Of a stretch of DNA of 64,000 bases, positions 45,219 to 53,216 are shown piece by piece (the stretch's first letter is position 1; each line of letters starts with the position of its first letter). Source of the DNA: Echinicola vietnamensis DSM 17526 (GTDB taxonomy: Bacteria; Bacteroidota; Bacteroidia; Cytophagales; Cyclobacteriaceae). Both the position numbers and the translations under genes were made by a program. The stretch lies in the NCBI RefSeq assembly GCF_000325705.1, contig NC_019904.1:1372001-1436000 (forward strand), read 5' to 3'. Below the pieces are notes generated by a model. It was not told where the DNA came from, searched no databases, and saw only the letters and a program-made list of their open reading frames with translations.

Positions 45219-46550
45219 TTAGGTTAAGCTTTTCAGGATATCCAAGACCTTTTCTCTTTTAAGAATATGCATGCCCAGCCGTTCTTGAGAGATGCCCTCA
45301 CGAAGGCGATAAGTGTAATGGAGCTGCTGGTCTTTTAAGCTGGCTTCAAAGTACCTGAAAGCGATGTTTTTGCTCTTTTGGAGGTGTTCAGCTACTTCCA
45401 AGATGTGAGAGGAGATGAAAAAGGTGCTTCCCGATATGGTCGAAAAGGCCTTAACAATGGACAATGATCCTTCATATGCATCTCTGACATTGGTGCCGCG
45501 GAAGAGTTCATCGAAAATGACGAAGACCTGCTGCTTCTGCTGGATTTTTAGGGCCACGTCTTTAATTCTGTTTACTTCTGAATAAAAGTGGCTATGTCCC
45601 AGTCCCATGTCATCCGGTAAATTGATCGTGGTGGTGAGCCCTTTGTAGATGGGGGTCTTCATGGATGAAGCAGGAACGGGAAAGCCCAAGTGAGCCAAGT
45701 AGACGGCCAAGCCAAGGGATTTTAAAAAAGTGGACTTGCCTGCCATATTGGGGCCGGTTAGAAAACAAATGTTTTGATGCGCTTCTATGCTGATGGAATT
45801 TTTTATAGGCTTTTCCAGCAAAGGATGAAATAATTGGGTGACATGTAAGCTTGAGTGTGTAGTTTCGGAGTAGTTTGGCAAGGAAAACTGATGTCGGTTG
45901 GCCGTTTTGGCTACCGCCTTAAACGCATCCAAAAGGTATACCGTGTGGATCAGCTCTTGGGTTTCCTGTCGGTATTTTTCCCTAAAAAGATGATCATAAC
46001 GGTAATGCTTGATATTTCGAGGGCTTGGGCCTAGGGATGTAAGCATGGCTTGGATCGGAGGGTTCTCTAAATAATTGCGGAAAAGGGTGAAGTATGGGCG
46101 AAGGCCTAGGGGAACTTTTACGGTTGGTGTTTGTGCCAGTGTTTCCTGTAAGGCCACCAATAAAAAAATTAGTTTTTCAATGCCCGTTTCGATTAGGTAT
46201 TGATCATTTTTGTTTTTTTGACTTACAAATTTTTTTTGAAAATAACCATCTATGGCGTTGGGCTTCAGTACGGTTTTGTTAAGTCGAAAATAGTGGTCGA
46301 TGAAGTCCATTTGGCTGGCATTGATGGTCAGTGGCTGTTCATTTTCCATAAAAAAAGCAATGATCCGTTTTCTTGCCTCAAGCTCCTCCAGGTTGTCCAA
46401 GGGGGACTGCATCAGTCCTTTGAGTTGCAGTTTGCCTCCAAAAGTCTGGGTTTGGTTAAAAAAAGAAAAAATACTTTGAACGCCAGGCTTGTCACTAAAA
46501 AGTTCTAAGTCCTTGGCCGTTTGGGAATCGATCGCAAAAGCCATGAGCAA
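45219..46550 (-). CDS. MutS-family ATPase lacking the mismatch-recognition domain
   Basis: A 443-aa protein with the MutS core (lever-like domain about 20-230) and the C-terminal ABC-type ATPase. The Walker A motif is GPNMAGKST (266-274), Walker B is VFVIFDELFRGTN (342-354) and the ABC-like GHSHFYSEVNRIK segment precedes it. The N-terminal mismatch-binding (Phe-x-Glu) and connector domains of MutS are missing, and no Smr nuclease of MutS2 is present. Start codons at residues 1 and 3 are possible. Function is unknown; it is not the main mismatch repair protein. Confidence 0.82.
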   Translation of the reverse strand: MLMAFAIDSQTAKDLELFSDKPGVQSIFSFFNQTQTFGGKLQLKGLMQSPLDNLEELEARKRIIAFFMENEQPLTINASQMDFIDHYFRLNKTVLKPNAIDGYFQKKFVSQKNKNDQYLIETGIEKLIFLLVALQETLAQTPTVKVPLGLRPYFTLFRNYLENPPIQAMLTSLGPSPRNIKHYRYDHLFREKYRQETQELIHTVYLLDAFKAVAKTANRHQFSLPNYSETTHSSLHVTQLFHPLLEKPIKNSISIEAHQNICFLTGPNMAGKSTFLKSLGLAVYLAHLGFPVPASSMKTPIYKGLTTTINLPDDMGLGHSHFYSEVNRIKDVALKIQQKQQVFVIFDELFRGTNVRDAYEGSLSIVKAFSTISGSTFFISSHILEVAEHLQKSKNIAFRYFEASLKDQQLHYTYRLREGISQERLGMHILKREKVLDILKSLT

Positions 46551-46637
46551 GAAGGTTTTAGTTGATTTACGTGAGATCCCGTATCAAATGTTTCGTTTTT
46601 TGGTATATGAAAAATTTTTGAAACACTGTAGGCATAG

Positions 46638-46661
46638 CAGGGCACCAAATACGATGCCCTG
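46638..46661. terminator. Hairpin between the VOC and MutS-like genes
   Basis: CAGGGCA and TGCCCTG form a perfect 7-bp stem 13 bp past the VOC gene stop. No T-run follows on the minus strand, so termination is doubtful. Confidence 0.3.
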
Positions 46662-46674
46662 AATGGTAATAGGT

Positions 46675-47112
46675 TTATTTACTGTACGTTTCGTTAAAAC
46701 TTATCATCCAATTGATGTCAAACTTGTCTGTGAGCATGCCAAAGTAGTCGCCCCAAAACGTGTCTTCCATGGGCATGGTGACTTTTCCGTCTTTAGAGAG
46801 TTCGCTAAAATAGCGGTCAGCATCCTCTTTGGTGTCTGCTGTGATGGAGATGGAGATGTTATTGCCGACAACGGTGGCCGGCGCCCAGTCTCCACCGGTA
46901 TCGCTTCCCATCAAAATGGTTTCTAGACCGATGGGCAAGGATACGTGCATGATTTTGTTTTTTTCTTCTTCCGAAAGGGTAACGCCTTCTTGGGGAGGCA
47001 TGTCGGCAAATTTGCCCATATAGGTGAATTCACCACCAAAAACGGACTTGTAAAAGGTAAAGGCTTCTTCACAGTTGCCTAAAAATGTGAGATAAGGATT
47101 GATTGCAGGCAT
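46675..47112 (-). CDS. VOC family protein (PhnB-like)
   Basis: A 145-aa protein of the glyoxalase/VOC superfamily, PhnB type. It begins MPAINPYLTFLGNCEEAFTFY at the preferred start (47112), has the FGGEFTYMGKFADMP segment, the metal-site region KIMHVSLPIGLETILMGSD and the end FWGDYFGMLTDKFDINWMI. These features are shared by the 3-demethylubiquinone-9 methyltransferase-like group of unknown function. The frame is open ten codons upstream. Monocistronic. Confidence 0.86.
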   Translation of the reverse strand: MPAINPYLTFLGNCEEAFTFYKSVFGGEFTYMGKFADMPPQEGVTLSEEEKNKIMHVSLPIGLETILMGSDTGGDWAPATVVGNNISISITADTKEDADRYFSELSKDGKVTMPMEDTFWGDYFGMLTDKFDINWMISFNETYSK

Positions 47113-47292
47113 GATGACAATTTGGTTTTGATTAGCGATCATGAATAGGAATACGGAAGTTAAGTTTTCTGTCGGCTAATAGCTAGTTATTTTTCAAGTA
47201 AAATAGGTTGTAATGTCTTGTTTGTCAGTAAATCTGGTAATTTTTAACACTTGATTTTACATGTGCGGTGCCCACAAAAACTTATCGCCCCG

Positions 47293-47300
47293 TAATTTTG
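47293..47300 (+). promoter_or_regulatory. -7 element for the nitroreductase gene
   Basis: TAATTTTG matches TAnnTTTG 58 bp upstream of the chosen ATG (47358). It lies inside the longer alternative frame starting at 47268, which supports the later start. Confidence 0.42.
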
Positions 47301-47357
47301 TTGTTCCAAAAAATAAAATTACATAAAAAACAAAAAGCCGCATTAGCAATTTCATTT

Positions 47358-47963
47358 ATGGAGAAACAGTTGTTTGATATCGAAGAAGTGAACAGTATTA
47401 TCCGAAACCGACGCTCAATGTTCGTAGCGCAGTTCAAGGAGAATGATCCTGTAGACGACAGCATCATTGAAGAAATGCTGGAAAACGCCAATTGGGCACC
47501 GACGCACAAATTAACGGAGCCGTGGAGGTTTACCGTTTTCAGTGGCGAAGGACTAAAAGAGTTGGCCAGGTTCCAGTCAGCGCTTTATAAAGAAACAGCC
47601 GAAAAGAACGGGACTTTCAAGGACGCCGTGTACGAAAAGCTTCAGCAAAATCCCTTGAAGTGCAGTCATGTTATTGCTATCGGTATGAAGCGGCATCAGA
47701 CTGTAGGTATTCCGGATATGGAAGAAATTGCAGCGGTATCCATGGCCGTCCAAAATATGTACCTCACTGCCAGTGCACATGGCCTGGCAGCATATTGGGG
47801 TACGGGAGGGGTTACTTTTTACCCTGAAACCAAAGCTTATTTTGACCTTGGCGAGGATGATTTGTTTATGGGATTTTTCTTCGTCGCCAAGCCAACAATG
47901 GAAACTTGGCCTGTCGGTAGAAGGAAGCCTATCGAGGAAAAAGTCACCTGGGTAAGGGAGTAG
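47358..47963 (+). CDS. Nitroreductase family oxidoreductase
   Basis: A 201-aa FMN-dependent reductase of the nitroreductase fold. The FMN-binding start RNRRSMF near 14-20, the WAPTHKLTEPWRF motif near 46-58, and the AAVSMAVQNMYLTASAHGLAAYWGTGG region (quoted in part) are typical of the YdjA-like minimal nitroreductases. The frame extends 30 codons upstream of the chosen ATG, but that part is Lys/Leu-rich and includes the promoter. It faces the DUF6952 gene across a shared terminator. Confidence 0.88.
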   Translation: MEKQLFDIEEVNSIIRNRRSMFVAQFKENDPVDDSIIEEMLENANWAPTHKLTEPWRFTVFSGEGLKELARFQSALYKETAEKNGTFKDAVYEKLQQNPLKCSHVIAIGMKRHQTVGIPDMEEIAAVSMAVQNMYLTASAHGLAAYWGTGGVTFYPETKAYFDLGEDDLFMGFFFVAKPTMETWPVGRRKPIEEKVTWVRE

Positions 47964-47973
47964 GTTAAAAGCT

Positions 47974-48010
47974 AAAAGAGGCTGTCAGTTTAAACTGGCA
48001 GCCTCTCTTT
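47974..48010. terminator. Bidirectional terminator
   Basis: GAGGCTGTCAGTTT and AAACTGGCAGCCTC (47978-48005) form a 14-bp stem with one G-T pair. It is flanked by an A-run on one side and CTTTGTTAATT on the other, between the convergent nitroreductase and DUF6952 genes. Confidence 0.75.
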
Positions 48011-48011
48011 G

Positions 48012-48269
48012 TTAATTATCAATGGAGCCCATGACCCGTTTCATAAAGGTGTTCATGGCTTCTTTTTTGTCCATTCCGTCCTTGATCATTTTATGGACTT
48101 CAAGGGTTCCGTAAAGGTTGGAGAGGAGTTCGCCCATGACCTCTATTTCTTGGTCTTTTAAAGAGGAAATCTCCGTCATGTTTTCCAAAAGCTCAATGGT
48201 TTCGTTTACCCAATCCTCGTCGTTTTCCTCGATGAACGTCAAGACGTGTTTAATTATCGGCAATCTCAT
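48012..48269 (-). CDS. DUF6952-like small protein
   Basis: An 85-aa acidic, all-helical protein resembling DUF6952, a Bacteroidota family. The N-terminus MRLPIIKHVLTFIEENDEDW and the middle SLKDQEIEVMGELLSNLYG are characteristic. No catalytic motif is seen. Its start overlaps the 3' end of the thioredoxin gene by 20 bp, which implies co-translation and a linked role, perhaps in redox or peroxide defence. The function is not known. Confidence 0.75.
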   Translation of the reverse strand: MRLPIIKHVLTFIEENDEDWVNETIELLENMTEISSLKDQEIEVMGELLSNLYGTLEVHKMIKDGMDKKEAMNTFMKRVMGSIDN

Positions 48270-48564
48270 CTATTAGCGCTTTAAGGTTGTCTTCTTTATT
48301 TGTTTGTGTTTGATTGACCAATTCACCGCCTTTGAAAGACGCAAAGGTCGGTAGGTTGTTTACTTGGGCCAGTTTACGTGATTCTGGAAGCTTTTCTGCA
48401 TCCACGTATAAAAACGTAATCCCTTCGTAATCACCTGACAACCGCTTCATTTTAGGTTTCATTATGCGGCAGTTTCCACACCAGGTAGCACCATACTGAA
48501 CGATCACTTTATCGTTTTCAGCAATGATCTCTTTTAAGTTGTCTTGTTCTAATTCTTGTAACAT
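48250..48564 (-). CDS. Thioredoxin family protein
   Basis: A 104-aa single thioredoxin domain. The active site is TWCGNCRIMKPK, a C-G-N-C variant of the usual C-G-P-C. The cis-Pro loop NLPTFASFKGGELV and the strand ITFLYVDAEKLPESRKLA are present. The start at 48564 begins MLQELEQDNLKEII; 13 upstream codons are unlikely. No signal peptide, so it is cytoplasmic. It is coupled to the DUF6952 gene. The Asn in the active site would be expected to shift the redox potential relative to thioredoxin 1. Confidence 0.88.
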   Translation of the reverse strand: MLQELEQDNLKEIIAENDKVIVQYGATWCGNCRIMKPKMKRLSGDYEGITFLYVDAEKLPESRKLAQVNNLPTFASFKGGELVNQTQTNKEDNLKALIDEIADN

Positions 48565-48602
48565 ATCGTTTTTTGATTTAGCTGATTTCTTAATTGCTAA
48601 CA

Positions 48603-48634
48603 CGAAGGTAATGGCTATAGTTTTTCAAAACCAA
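48603..48634 (-). promoter_or_regulatory. Candidate promoter of the thioredoxin gene
   Basis: Minus strand: TTG (48634-48632), a 21-bp spacer and TACCTTCG (48610-48603), one base off TAnnTTTG. It is 39 bp upstream of the ATG at 48564. Confidence 0.4.
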
Positions 48635-48660
48635 TTGAAAATATCTATCATCGATTGGTT

Positions 48661-49245
48661 TTATGTATAGAGGTTGTCGCTGATAAAGGGTATCAAAGCC
48701 AATACTACTGCCTGTTCGTAATATTCTTTTCGGTCAATGGTGCCTTTGGTCAGCATGCCGACAGCCCCATTTCCTTGTTTGGAGTTTTCCCGGTCAAAGA
48801 CTTTGTCATCAGCTTCCCCTAACTCCATGCCGCCTCGAATCAGCTTGCCAATGGCCTCTGGGAGGATAAAAGTAGCCGTTTTGGATTTGCCCACTACTCC
48901 GTTTCTGTCCATAATGGTTACCCAAGCAAATGCGGTCATTTCATCGTCCAGATCTTCCACTCCGCCTTCTATGCCCACCCAATAGTCCGCTTCGGGAAAA
49001 GTGTTCTTGGCATTTTTTGCCCTGTTGAAAGCGCCGAGGGAGGTTTCTGCATCCCCAAAAGGTTGGTCGCTGACTTCTGAGTTGATGTTTAATCCTTCCA
49101 CTATGAAGTGATGTGCACTAAATGCCCGTTGAAAACCATTTTCCGTGCATTGGACCTTGACAGGGTTTTTACTGCCGACGACCACAAGGAGCTCTCTTTC
49201 CCGTTGTCTTTCAGGCCGGATGTTTTTTCTTTTTGGAAATGCCAT
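48661..49245 (-). CDS. Inosine/xanthosine triphosphatase (YjjX family)
   Basis: A 194-aa protein of the YjjX/NTPase_I-T family, which hydrolyses non-canonical purine nucleoside triphosphates. It has the N-terminal VVGSKNPVKVQCTENGFQRAF, the FGDAETSLGAFNRAKNA stretch and DYWVGIEGGVED, all standard for the family. The start at 49245 (MAFPKRKN) adds about 20 basic residues before the fold; 14 more codons upstream are open but hydrophobic. A terminator hairpin ends only 16 bp before the ATG. Confidence 0.87.
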   Translation of the reverse strand: MAFPKRKNIRPERQRERELLVVVGSKNPVKVQCTENGFQRAFSAHHFIVEGLNINSEVSDQPFGDAETSLGAFNRAKNAKNTFPEADYWVGIEGGVEDLDDEMTAFAWVTIMDRNGVVGKSKTATFILPEAIGKLIRGGMELGEADDKVFDRENSKQGNGAVGMLTKGTIDRKEYYEQAVVLALIPFISDNLYT

Positions 49246-49260
49246 GTTGATTATATAAAA

Positions 49261-49293
49261 ATAAAAAAGCCTTTGGATAAGTTCCAAAGGCTT
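49261..49293 (-). terminator. Intrinsic terminator of yebC
   Basis: AAGCCTTTGG (49267-49276) and CCAAAGGCTT (49284-49293) form a perfect 10-bp stem followed on the minus strand by TTTTATTTTTA. It is 13 bp after the yebC stop and directly before yjjX. Confidence 0.78.
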
Positions 49294-49305
49294 GGATTGG
49301 TAAAA

Positions 49306-50013
49306 TTAAGCGATGTTATGATAGACGTTGTTGACGTCATCATCCTCTTCCATGCGTTCAATCATCTTGTTGACTTCTTCTTCTTGCTCTTCTGTAAGCT
49401 CCACGGTAGTGGTGGGAAATCGCTGGAAGTCCGCACTGGTAACTTCGATGTTTTTGTCCTCCAAGGCCTTTTGCATATTGCCAAAATCCTCAAATTCAGT
49501 GTAAATGAAGATTTCGCCTTCATTTTCATCGATGTCTTCCAGCCCAAAGTCGATCAGCTCCAGCTCCAATTCCTCCATGTCGTGCTCGCCTTTTGGAAAG
49601 CGGAAAACGGCTTTGTGGTCAAACATAAAGCTCACCGAACCGGAAGTTCCCAAAGAGCCTCCTCCTTTGGTGAAATAGTGCCTTACATTGGCCACCGTCC
49701 GGTTGATGTTATCCGTCGAAGCTTCGACCAGTATCGCAACGCCATGAGGGGCGTAGCCTTCATAAACCACTTCTTCGTAGTTGCTTTGGTCTTTGTTGCT
49801 GGCGCGCTTGATGGCGGCTTCGATGCGGTCTTTGGGCATGGCGGCACCCTTGGCGTTCTGCATGACCGTCCTGAGTTTGGGGTTACTGTCCGGGTCTGGC
49901 CCTCCCAATTTTACTGCTGTAACGATCTCTTTGCCCAGTCTGGTAAAGACCTTGGACATTTTGCTCCAACGCTTGAATTTCCTCTCTTTTCTAAATTCGA
50001 ATGCTCTTCCCAT
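49306..50013 (-). CDS. YebC/PmpR family protein
   Basis: A 235-aa protein of the YebC (TACO1) family, known as a DNA-binding regulator and more recently as a helper for ribosomes at proline-rich stalls. It begins MGRAFEFRKERKFKRWSKMSK and has the family motifs NPKLRTVMQNAKGAAMPKDRIEAAIKRA (in part), YEGYAPHGVAILVE and NINRTVANVRHYFTKGGGSLG (in part). Length is normal. An acidic C-terminus (EEDDDVNNVYHNIA) is typical. Monocistronic with its own terminator. Confidence 0.94.
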   Translation of the reverse strand: MGRAFEFRKERKFKRWSKMSKVFTRLGKEIVTAVKLGGPDPDSNPKLRTVMQNAKGAAMPKDRIEAAIKRASNKDQSNYEEVVYEGYAPHGVAILVEASTDNINRTVANVRHYFTKGGGSLGTSGSVSFMFDHKAVFRFPKGEHDMEELELELIDFGLEDIDENEGEIFIYTEFEDFGNMQKALEDKNIEVTSADFQRFPTTTVELTEEQEEEVNKMIERMEEDDDVNNVYHNIA

Positions 50014-50373
50014 ATATTTATACTTTTCAGGTGCGTAAAAATAATAAATCTTTTGAATTGCCCCAGCATTACACGAATGCCAAATGGTAATTTGAGTATT
50101 AAACTAGGGAGAATAGAACAGGCATTGGGGTGTCCAAAGGGTTCATAATAGGGGCCATGCTCCTGCAGGATCCAGATCTGCTGGATGGTGAAAGTCTATT
50201 TTTAACTATTTGTGGTGAAAATCGTACAGTTTGTAGAGGCCTTTAAGAAATTAATTTACCTTTTGAGCGGAAAGCGTTTCTCAGCTGATGGGATGGTTCT
50301 GTAAAGTGGTATATGTTAATGGTTTGTGTTGTTCGTTGATGAAATTTCAATAAATAAGTTAGGTTGTTGTATT
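50014..50373. other. Gene-free region between yebC and NDH-2
   Basis: No credible gene was seen between the divergent yebC and NDH-2 genes apart from the promoter at 50374-50408. A weak inverted pair (CCCCAGCATT near 50060 and GGCATTGGGG near 50121) may be a decayed palindrome. Confidence 0.4.
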
Positions 50374-50408
50374 TTGATAAAAAAATAACGTCAAAAATTA
50401 TATATTTG
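50374..50408 (+). promoter_or_regulatory. Promoter of the NDH-2 gene
   Basis: TTG at 50374-50376, a 24-bp spacer and TATATTTG at 50401-50408. The -7 match is perfect; the spacer is slightly long. It implies a leader of about 95 nt before the ATG at 50511. Confidence 0.52.
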
Positions 50409-50510
50409 TAGTATACGAAAAGCCTTAACAGCCTGTTGTTTTTACAGATGAATAACCCCATATAAATGACCTTTTCTAATCTGATTTTGGGCCGATAAAA
50501 GATAAAAGCT

Positions 50511-51851
50511 ATGGAACATGATATCGTAAATAAGCCTATTCCCAACCTACCGGTTTCCAACCGTCCAAAGTTGGTGATTCTTGGGGGAGGTTTTGCAGGA
50601 CTTAAACTGGCCCGTAAGATGATAAAATCCGAGTACCAAGTGATTTTATTGGATAAGAACAATTACCATCAGTTTCAGCCTTTATTCTATCAGGTGGCCA
50701 CAGCATCGCTAGAGCCCAGTGCGATTTCCTTTCCATTGCGGCGGGTTTTTCACCACACGCCCAATGTCTCCTTCCGGATGGCAGAGGCGCTTGAAATAGA
50801 CCAAGAAGGAAAGCGGCTGTATACGAATGTGGGTTATGTGGATTTTGATCAGCTGGTGCTGGCCATGGGAGCAGATACCAATTATTTTGGGATGCAGAAT
50901 ATCATGGAATACGGGACACCGATGAAGACCGTTTCCGAAGCACTTTATGTCAGAAACCGAATCATTTCCAACTACGAAAAAGCGATCAATATCGAAGACG
51001 TGGAGCAGCGCAAAGCCCTGATGAACGTGGTGATTGTAGGTGGAGGGCCCACAGGAGTGGAATTGGCCGGTGCCATCGCCGAGTTACGGAACAACGTGTT
51101 TCCAAAAGATTATCCCGAGCTTAACTTTAAAAATATGCGCGTGGTGCTGGCTGAGGCAGGTCCTAAGCTTTTGGCAGGCATGTCGCAGCAGTCCAGTGAA
51201 AAGGCGGTCGTTTATCTTGACAAACTTGGGGTGGAGATCATGGTCAATGCCGCTGTGGAGGATTATGATGGATTGACCATCAAAATCAAAGACCATGAAA
51301 GCTTGGAGACCAAAACGCTTCTATGGGCAGCAGGGGTGAAGCCGAACCATATCAAAGGCCTTAGAGAAGATCAAATGATCCGAAATGGTCGGTTGATCGT
51401 GGATCAGTATAATAAGTTGAAAGACACTGAAGGCATTTACGTCATCGGTGACCTGTGCGTGCTCACGGATGATGACTATCCCAAAGGCCATCCGCAAGTG
51501 GCCCAAGTAGCCATCCAGCAAGCCGATAACCTGGCCCACAACCTAAAGGCTGTGGCCGATAACCGCTCCATGAAGAAATTCAAGTACAAGGACCTTGGTT
51601 CGATGGCTACCGTAGGTAGGAAATTGGCCGTGGTGGATTTGCCATTTATCAAGTTTCAGGGCTTTACGGCGTGGATTACATGGCTGTTTGTCCACCTGAT
51701 GGCCATCGTGGGTGTGAAGAACAGGATTTTGATCTTTATGGATTGGGCATGGAATTACCTGTCGTTTGATCCGGCCTTGCGACTGCTTATCCGCCCCCGA
51801 TATGTCAAGCCTAAAGAGCAGGAAGAGCTTGTGGAAGAAAAGCATGATTAG
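50511..51851 (+). CDS. ndh: Type II NADH dehydrogenase (NDH-2)
   Basis: A 446-aa FAD-dependent oxidoreductase that passes electrons from NADH to quinone without pumping protons. The FAD-binding ILGGGFAGLKLARKM is at about 20-34, the quinone-site motif QPLFYQVATASLEPS near 57-71, the NADH-binding VIVGGGPTGVELAGAIAEL near 171-189, and the second FAD motif GIYVIGDLCVL near 305. The C-terminal hydrophobic/aromatic helices (AWITWLFVHLMAIVG) anchor it to the membrane. Length is normal. It has its own promoter. Confidence 0.92.
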   Translation: MEHDIVNKPIPNLPVSNRPKLVILGGGFAGLKLARKMIKSEYQVILLDKNNYHQFQPLFYQVATASLEPSAISFPLRRVFHHTPNVSFRMAEALEIDQEGKRLYTNVGYVDFDQLVLAMGADTNYFGMQNIMEYGTPMKTVSEALYVRNRIISNYEKAINIEDVEQRKALMNVVIVGGGPTGVELAGAIAELRNNVFPKDYPELNFKNMRVVLAEAGPKLLAGMSQQSSEKAVVYLDKLGVEIMVNAAVEDYDGLTIKIKDHESLETKTLLWAAGVKPNHIKGLREDQMIRNGRLIVDQYNKLKDTEGIYVIGDLCVLTDDDYPKGHPQVAQVAIQQADNLAHNLKAVADNRSMKKFKYKDLGSMATVGRKLAVVDLPFIKFQGFTAWITWLFVHLMAIVGVKNRILIFMDWAWNYLSFDPALRLLIRPRYVKPKEQEELVEEKHD

Positions 51852-51885
51852 AGAGAAGTATCAAGTAGCAAGAATAGCCTTGCTC

Positions 51886-51935
51886 ATCCGATTTGCAATC
51901 TGGATTTCAGGTATTGCGGATTTGTAATCCACCTA
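51886..51935. repeat. Paired TTTGCAAT/TTTGTAAT palindromes, copy 1
   Basis: GATTTGCAATC (51890-51900) and GGATTTGTAATCC (51918-51930) are two perfect small palindromes 17 bp apart. The same design recurs at 52764-52815. This is a REP-like unit in the NDH-2/cyclotransferase gap. Confidence 0.55.
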
Positions 51936-52107
51936 ATCAAAAACCATGAGGCTGAGTGTGGTGCTGGGTATCTGTCGCTGCACAAAAAAGCGTTGAGCAT
52001 CTGACGCAATGCACACATGGATTAAAGTAAAAAACATACTGTTCATACAATAAAACAATTCAGAAAATCGTTATTTCAAGTTGTTATAAACACAGTTCAT
52101 CGTTTTT

Positions 52108-52554
52108 TTAAAACAATTCGTTTGGTAATCTGTTCATTATGCTGGTAAGGTAAGTGTTGGGTAGTTTCAGGGCTTTTCCACCACGGATGATGGTGTCATA
52201 ATAGGCCTGATCGGGAAAGATATTGGATACGTTTTGGGATGAAATAAAGGTAAAAGCTCCGACTTCTCCATTTTTTGTTTGGACACTTACTGCTGTAAGA
52301 TCATAGGTTTTTTCTGAATTCAAAAAATGCGTGACATCCGCCTCTTCAATTTCATAGATGGCACCATACACATTTTCATTTGGGCTGGGGACGATATTGG
52401 CACGTGCTGAGCCATCGGGGTTAGGGTGATTAAAGCGAAATCCGTAATGGGGAAGCACTCCGATTCCGATAAGCTTAGGAGGGTGTTGCAGCTTGCCGAC
52501 AAGGGTGGACTGATCAAGATTGCTGGCATAGCCAAAGTACAGACGTGTGGACAT
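52108..52554 (-). CDS. Gamma-glutamylcyclotransferase-like protein
   Basis: A 148-aa protein of the GGCT/AIG2-like fold. The substrate loop YFGYASNLD is at about 6-14 and the conserved AIYEIEEADVTHFLNSEKTYD (in part) contains the catalytic Glu region. Length agrees with the gamma-glutamylcyclotransferase branch, which turns gamma-glutamyl-amino acids into 5-oxoproline. Glutathione metabolism genes are not nearby, so the physiological substrate is unknown. Monocistronic. Confidence 0.84.
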   Translation of the reverse strand: MSTRLYFGYASNLDQSTLVGKLQHPPKLIGIGVLPHYGFRFNHPNPDGSARANIVPSPNENVYGAIYEIEEADVTHFLNSEKTYDLTAVSVQTKNGEVGAFTFISSQNVSNIFPDQAYYDTIIRGGKALKLPNTYLTSIMNRLPNELF

Positions 52555-52763
52555 ATCAGAGAGCTGTTTTCAATGAAGCTAGTGAAAAAAATGGAGATGT
52601 CCATGGTGAGGCAGGTGATATCATTTTGGGTGGACTAAAGATCTAAACAGTTATTCTAGAAATGGGAATGAAGTAGATAAGTAAACTTATCTCCCAAATA
52701 TGACGAGTCTCAAAGTTTCCACGCGTTAAGTTCCAAGCATACCTAAGACTACATCCAGCATCG

Positions 52764-52815
52764 TAACCGTATTTGCAATGCGGACTTTCCGGGAGAGGCA
52801 TTTGTAATGCCACTA
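52764..52815. repeat. Paired TTTGCAAT/TTTGTAAT palindromes, copy 2
   Basis: CGTATTTGCAATGCG (one mismatch) and GGCATTTGTAATGCC (52797-52811, perfect) repeat the design of copy 1 at 51886. It lies just upstream of the broken Spy-like gene. Confidence 0.55.
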
Positions 52816-52840
52816 AACTTCCATAAATCACATCGGGATA

Positions 52841-53060
52841 ATGAGCACAGCATTAAATACACCATGGTACAGCATAGACCATCTTCAGGTTGGGCGGAGA
52901 TTTTTCATGAAGCATGATCAGGAGGCTCATGATAAAGCGCTGGCCATAATTCTTAGCCCCGAACAAATGGAAAAAATAGAAGGATTACCGTAAAACATCC
53001 ATGGAGCGCATGCGTGACCGTAGGGGAAAGGATCAGAGGAGGCCAAAAGAGAGACCATGA
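52841..53060 (+). pseudogene. Frameshifted remnant of a Spy/DUF4890-like periplasmic gene
   Basis: A 50-codon frame from ATG 52841 to TAA 52993 contains MKHDQEAHDKALAIILSPEQ then MEKIEGLP. One base out of frame the text continues as KDYRKTSMERMRDRRGKDQ and RRPKERP up to TGA at 53060. Joined with a single-base correction in the A-rich run near 52972-52977, this is the typical C-terminus of small Spy-like proteins: a His/Asp-Gln helix, the L-S/T-P-E-Q motif, then an Arg/Lys-rich tail. The N-terminal signal peptide and first helices are missing. It is called a broken gene; a sequencing error is possible but would not restore the N-terminus. Confidence 0.6.
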
Positions 53061-53216
53061 TTTTTGCCCATTTCTGTCAAACAATGATAGTATCTGTTAA
53101 TTCTTGCAAAGAAGAACTGATTTGGTCTAGTTTTTTTTGATTTGGCAGCCATTTTGATAACCTAAATGTCAAAAAATCTGTTTAATATTGATTACCCGAA
53201 TATAACAGTTATTACT

